Shown here one piece after another: positions 61,470 through 64,000 of a stretch of 64,000 nucleotides of DNA (positions are counted from its first letter, which is position 1; each line of letters opens with the position of its first letter). The notes under the pieces were generated by a model that saw nothing but the letters and a program-made list of their open reading frames with translations, had not been told where the DNA came from and made no database searches. The DNA is from Clostridium_AB sp036639235. Lineage in GTDB: Bacteria; Bacillota; Clostridia; Clostridiales; Caloramatoraceae. The translations under genes were made by a program, and so were the position numbers. The stretch lies in the NCBI RefSeq assembly GCF_036639235.1, contig NZ_JAVWJB010000003.1, forward strand, positions 1-64,000, given 5' to 3'.

Positions 61470-61841
61470 TTACAGATTTGTAGATCTGTTTATTATATAA
61501 ATAAGGATACATCCTATGAAGTAGCAAATAATATCATTTATATCAAATGTTTGTCCGATTGCTACTGACAATATAGGATTATTTTCAAGCTTTAATAGCT
61601 TAACTATATTTATATATTGAAGGAATTCTATAAAAGTAGCAAATATAAAAATATATAGTGGTAGTAGTTTTGTTTTAATTACGAAAAGTCCCTTAATTAG
61701 AAAATATATAAGTATTACAACGAGAATATCACCAATAAAGGGTCTTATAATCGAGTCATTAATAAATAGAGCTATAAAAAGTTCTATAATAAATGTTATA
61801 GAAAACAAAATTAGATATTTAAAGTTGAACTTAAATTTCAT
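61470..61841 (-). CDS. DUF2809/VanZ-like small membrane protein
   Basis: A 123-residue protein with four predicted helices and late charged residues DINDIICYFIGC typical of DUF2809/VanZ-like proteins. Function unknown. ATG 61841 follows TGGAGG; an upstream in-frame start lacks a site. Confidence 0.8.
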   Translation of the reverse strand: MKFKFNFKYLILFSITFIIELFIALFINDSIIRPFIGDILVVILIYFLIKGLFVIKTKLLPLYIFIFATFIEFLQYINIVKLLKLENNPILSVAIGQTFDINDIICYFIGCILIYIINRSTNL

Positions 61842-61865
61842 AAATACCTCCAAAAGAATACATAA

Positions 61866-61889
61866 AAGAGTTAGCAAAAGCTAACTCTT
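61866..61889 (-). terminator. Terminator of the downstream ABC-F gene
   Basis: AAGAGTTAGC/GCTAACTCTT perfect 10-bp stem, 4-nt loop, just after the stop of the minus-strand ABC-F gene. Confidence 0.85.
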
Positions 61890-61897
61890 AAATTTGA

Positions 61898-63454
61898 TTA
61901 AACTATTTTAGTTGTCCAGTTTTCACAGTTCCATACGTCTGTTACTATGTCTTGATAGAAGTCAGGTTCGTGGCAAATAAGAAGAATACTTCCCTTAAAC
62001 TCCTTAAGTGCTCTTTTAAGTTCTTCCTTAGCATCAACATCAAGGTGGTTAGTAGGCTCATCAAGCACTAGGAAGTTATGCTCTCTGTTAATAAGCTTAC
62101 ATAATCTAACCTTAGCCTGCTCTCCACCACTTAGAACTACTATTTTACTTTCAATATGCTTAGTAGTAAGTCCACACTTAGCAAGTGCTGCACGTATTTC
62201 ATATTGTGAATATGAAGGGAACTCCTTCCACAGTTCATCTATACATGAATTGTAGTTACCTTCCTTGATCTCCTGTTCAAAGTATCCTATATGAAGATAA
62301 TCTCCAAGTTCAACTGAACCTGATATTGCTGGGATTTCTCCAAGAATACTTCTAAGTAAAGTTGTTTTACCAAGTCCGTTTGCACCAACTAGTGCTATCT
62401 TTTGGCCCCTTTCCATAGTAAGGTTAAGAGGTTTTGATAGTGGTGAGTCATATCCAACAACTAAATCCTTAGTAGTAAATAGGGTTTTACCTGAAGCTCT
62501 AGAAACCTTGAAATTAAACTCTGGCTTTGGCTTTTCTTGTTTAAGTTCGATTATATCCATTTTGTCTAGTTTCTTTTGTCTACTCATTGCCATGTTTCTA
62601 GTAGAAACTCTAGCTTTATTTCTAGCAACAAAGTCCTTAAGTTCTGCAATCTCATCCTGCTGCTTTTTATATGCTGCCTCAACCTGTTTTTGCTTAACTT
62701 CATATATACGCTGGAAATCATTGTAATCACCAACGTATCTATTTAGTTCAGCGTTTTCCATATGATAAACAAGATTGATAACGCTATTTAAGAATGGTAT
62801 ATCATGTGATATAAGAATGAAAGCATTATCATAATCTAGAAGATAGCGTTTAAGCCACTCTATATGCTGTTCATCAAGATAGTTAGTAGGCTCATCTAAA
62901 AGTAGAATATCAGGTTTCTCAAGTAGAAGCTTTGCAAGTAGTATTTTAGTTCTTTGACCACCACTAAGATCTGTAACGTTCTTCTCAAGACCTATATCTA
63001 TAATACCAAGACCCCTTGCGATTTCCTCTACCTTAGTATCTATTGTGTAAAAATCATTGTTTGTTAATATATCTTGAAGTGTACCTGTTTCCTCCATTAA
63101 GGCCTCAAGTTCTTCAGGGGAAACATCACCCATCTTAAGGTATAGGTTATTAAGTTCAGTTTCTATATCGAATAGATACTGAAAAGCCCCCTTAAGAACA
63201 TCACGTATAGTTTGACCCTTTTCAAGTGCAGTGTGCTGGTCAAGGTATCCAACTCTAACGTGTTTAGACCATTCGATATTTCCCTCATCAGGCTCAAGTT
63301 TAGAGGTGATAATATTCATAAATGTAGATTTACCCTCACCATTAGCTCCAATTAGCCCAATATGCTCCCCTTTTAGTAATCTAAAAGATACGTTATTAAA
63401 TATGGCTCTATCTCCAAATCCATGGGTAAGATTTTTAACTGTAAGTATACTCAT
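61898..63454 (-). CDS. ABC-F ATPase (YbiT/YdiF-like)
   Basis: A 518-residue protein with two ABC domains: Walker A GANGEGKST and GANGLGKTT, signatures LSGGQRTK and LSGGEQAK, and Walker B LLLDEPTN and LVLDEPTN. The linker of about 80 residues is rich in Lys/Arg and binds ribosome. It is shorter than the Uup-like protein and lacks its C-terminal coiled coil. The role is translation-factor-like; resistance cannot be excluded from sequence alone. Confidence 0.92.
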   Translation of the reverse strand: MSILTVKNLTHGFGDRAIFNNVSFRLLKGEHIGLIGANGEGKSTFMNIITSKLEPDEGNIEWSKHVRVGYLDQHTALEKGQTIRDVLKGAFQYLFDIETELNNLYLKMGDVSPEELEALMEETGTLQDILTNNDFYTIDTKVEEIARGLGIIDIGLEKNVTDLSGGQRTKILLAKLLLEKPDILLLDEPTNYLDEQHIEWLKRYLLDYDNAFILISHDIPFLNSVINLVYHMENAELNRYVGDYNDFQRIYEVKQKQVEAAYKKQQDEIAELKDFVARNKARVSTRNMAMSRQKKLDKMDIIELKQEKPKPEFNFKVSRASGKTLFTTKDLVVGYDSPLSKPLNLTMERGQKIALVGANGLGKTTLLRSILGEIPAISGSVELGDYLHIGYFEQEIKEGNYNSCIDELWKEFPSYSQYEIRAALAKCGLTTKHIESKIVVLSGGEQAKVRLCKLINREHNFLVLDEPTNHLDVDAKEELKRALKEFKGSILLICHEPDFYQDIVTDVWNCENWTTKIV

Positions 63455-63645
63455 TTTAACTTCCTTTCATTAATAATATAAAACTTTAAATTCACATAAA
63501 ATTATATAGTAGTTTCTTATTTTATACAATTAGTATAGTTATTAATTAACAGTAATAAACTATGTATAGTTGATATTATATTAAGATTGTTATAATATTA
63601 AATTATTCGAAATTTTATGGAAGATAATAATTAGGGGGGAATTAT

Positions 63646-64000
63646 ATGAAGATTAAATACGATATTACAAAAGATGATTACATAAAATTTAACATGTATC
63701 ATCTTGAAAGTTCTTCAAATGTTAAGAAGGAATTAGTAATTCATAGATTTATTATACCTATGATGTTGGTAGGTCTTTCAGCTGCATTTTATGTTCTAAC
63801 AGGATTACCATTACATATAGGTGTGCCTTTATTTTTAGGAATAGGTATTGTATGGGCAGTATTTTATCCTAAGTATTATAGAAAGAATGCACTTAAGAAT
63901 GTAAGTAAAGTTGTTGATAGTGGATTCCAATCATCAGGTGTTAGTAAGAATACTATTAACGTATTAGATGAAGGAATACACTCAAGTTCAAGAGCAGGTC
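63646..64000 (+). CDS. YcxB-like membrane protein (truncated at window edge)
   Basis: The first 118 residues of a gene running off the right edge. MKIKYDITKDDYIKFNMYHLESS at the start, two helices (about 35-55 and 58-75), and YPKYYRKNALKNVSK fit the YcxB-like family of small membrane proteins of unknown function. A GGGGGGAA site precedes ATG 63646. Confidence 0.75.
   Translation, partial: MKIKYDITKDDYIKFNMYHLESSSNVKKELVIHRFIIPMMLVGLSAAFYVLTGLPLHIGVPLFLGIGIVWAVFYPKYYRKNALKNVSKVVDSGFQSSGVSKNTINVLDEGIHSSSRAG

Overview
The window looks like a chromosomal segment of an anaerobic, spore-forming, low-GC Firmicute of the Clostridium group. The evidence is AT-rich DNA with AGA/TTA-type codon use, strong AGGAGG ribosome binding sites, GTG/TTG starts and many intrinsic terminators. 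The gene content agrees: hydroxylamine reductase (hcp) with a Crp/Fnr regulator, meso-diaminopimelate dehydrogenase, CotF-type spore proteins, a GerA-type germinant receptor subunit, diguanylate cyclases, a chemoreceptor and a CIRCE-controlled htpG. I see no tRNA, rRNA, CRISPR array, transposase or phage module. A run of exactly 100 N (3256-3355) is an assembly gap inside a histidine kinase gene.

Layout. 1-4100: end of an unknown gene, an HD-domain protein, a protein made of three tandem RidA domains, and a two-component system on the minus strand. 4243-7980: two back-to-back ABC ATPase-permease fusions, divergent from the two-component system that probably controls them. 8034-12115: a large Ig-like (BIG2) protein with a Gly-X-Lys tract and a beta-lactamase-fold lipoprotein. 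This segment is bracketed by two near-identical 43-nt palindromic terminator repeats and followed by a candidate small RNA. 12268-19826: a radical SAM protein, two diguanylate cyclases, a WYL regulator, ferritin and a methyl-accepting chemotaxis protein. 19998-23387: two divergent amino-acid permeases with a cre-like operator between them. 23503-24926: a 4Fe-4S protein and a Crp/Fnr regulator sharing an operator. 25483-35643: an exported amidohydrolase, an SGNH hydrolase, htpG, CotF-like proteins, cvfB, a stand-alone trpB, a zinc-ribbon protein with a structured leader, and a DEAD-box helicase. 35809-36304: an unidentified structured RNA/attenuator and a small ORF. 36531-42798: ddh, an ECF S component, an alpha/beta hydrolase, a rhodanese and bioBDA. 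42825-47858: hcp, selU/mnmH, and a membrane iron-sulfur/flavin oxidoreductase. 48120-64000: a symporter, a GerA protein, icd, two ABC-F proteins, an F420-ligase-like protein, a CorC-family protein, topB, a ykkC-family riboswitch in front of an ACT-domain gene, and a truncated YcxB-like gene at the edge.

How parts work together. The clearest regulatory link is a 14-bp palindrome (core GTTGCATATGCAAC) found only twice. One copy lies between the Crp/Fnr gene and the ferredoxin-like gene (24237-24250), the other upstream of hcp (44521-44534), 20 kb away. In both cases it is centred about 41.5 bp upstream of the inferred transcription start, as expected for class II activation, so the three genes look like one nitrosative-stress regulon. 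Other control signals read from sequence are CIRCE in front of htpG, a CsoR/CstR-like palindrome between the -35 and -10 of the oxidoreductase gene at 45852, a BirA-like dyad in front of bioBDA, a cre-like site between the permeases, and the ykkC riboswitch.

The best candidates for undescribed biology are the structured RNA at 35809-36027, the three-hairpin RNA at 11999-12115, the leader of the zinc-ribbon gene, the triple RidA protein with eroded active sites, and the ykkC-ACT pairing.
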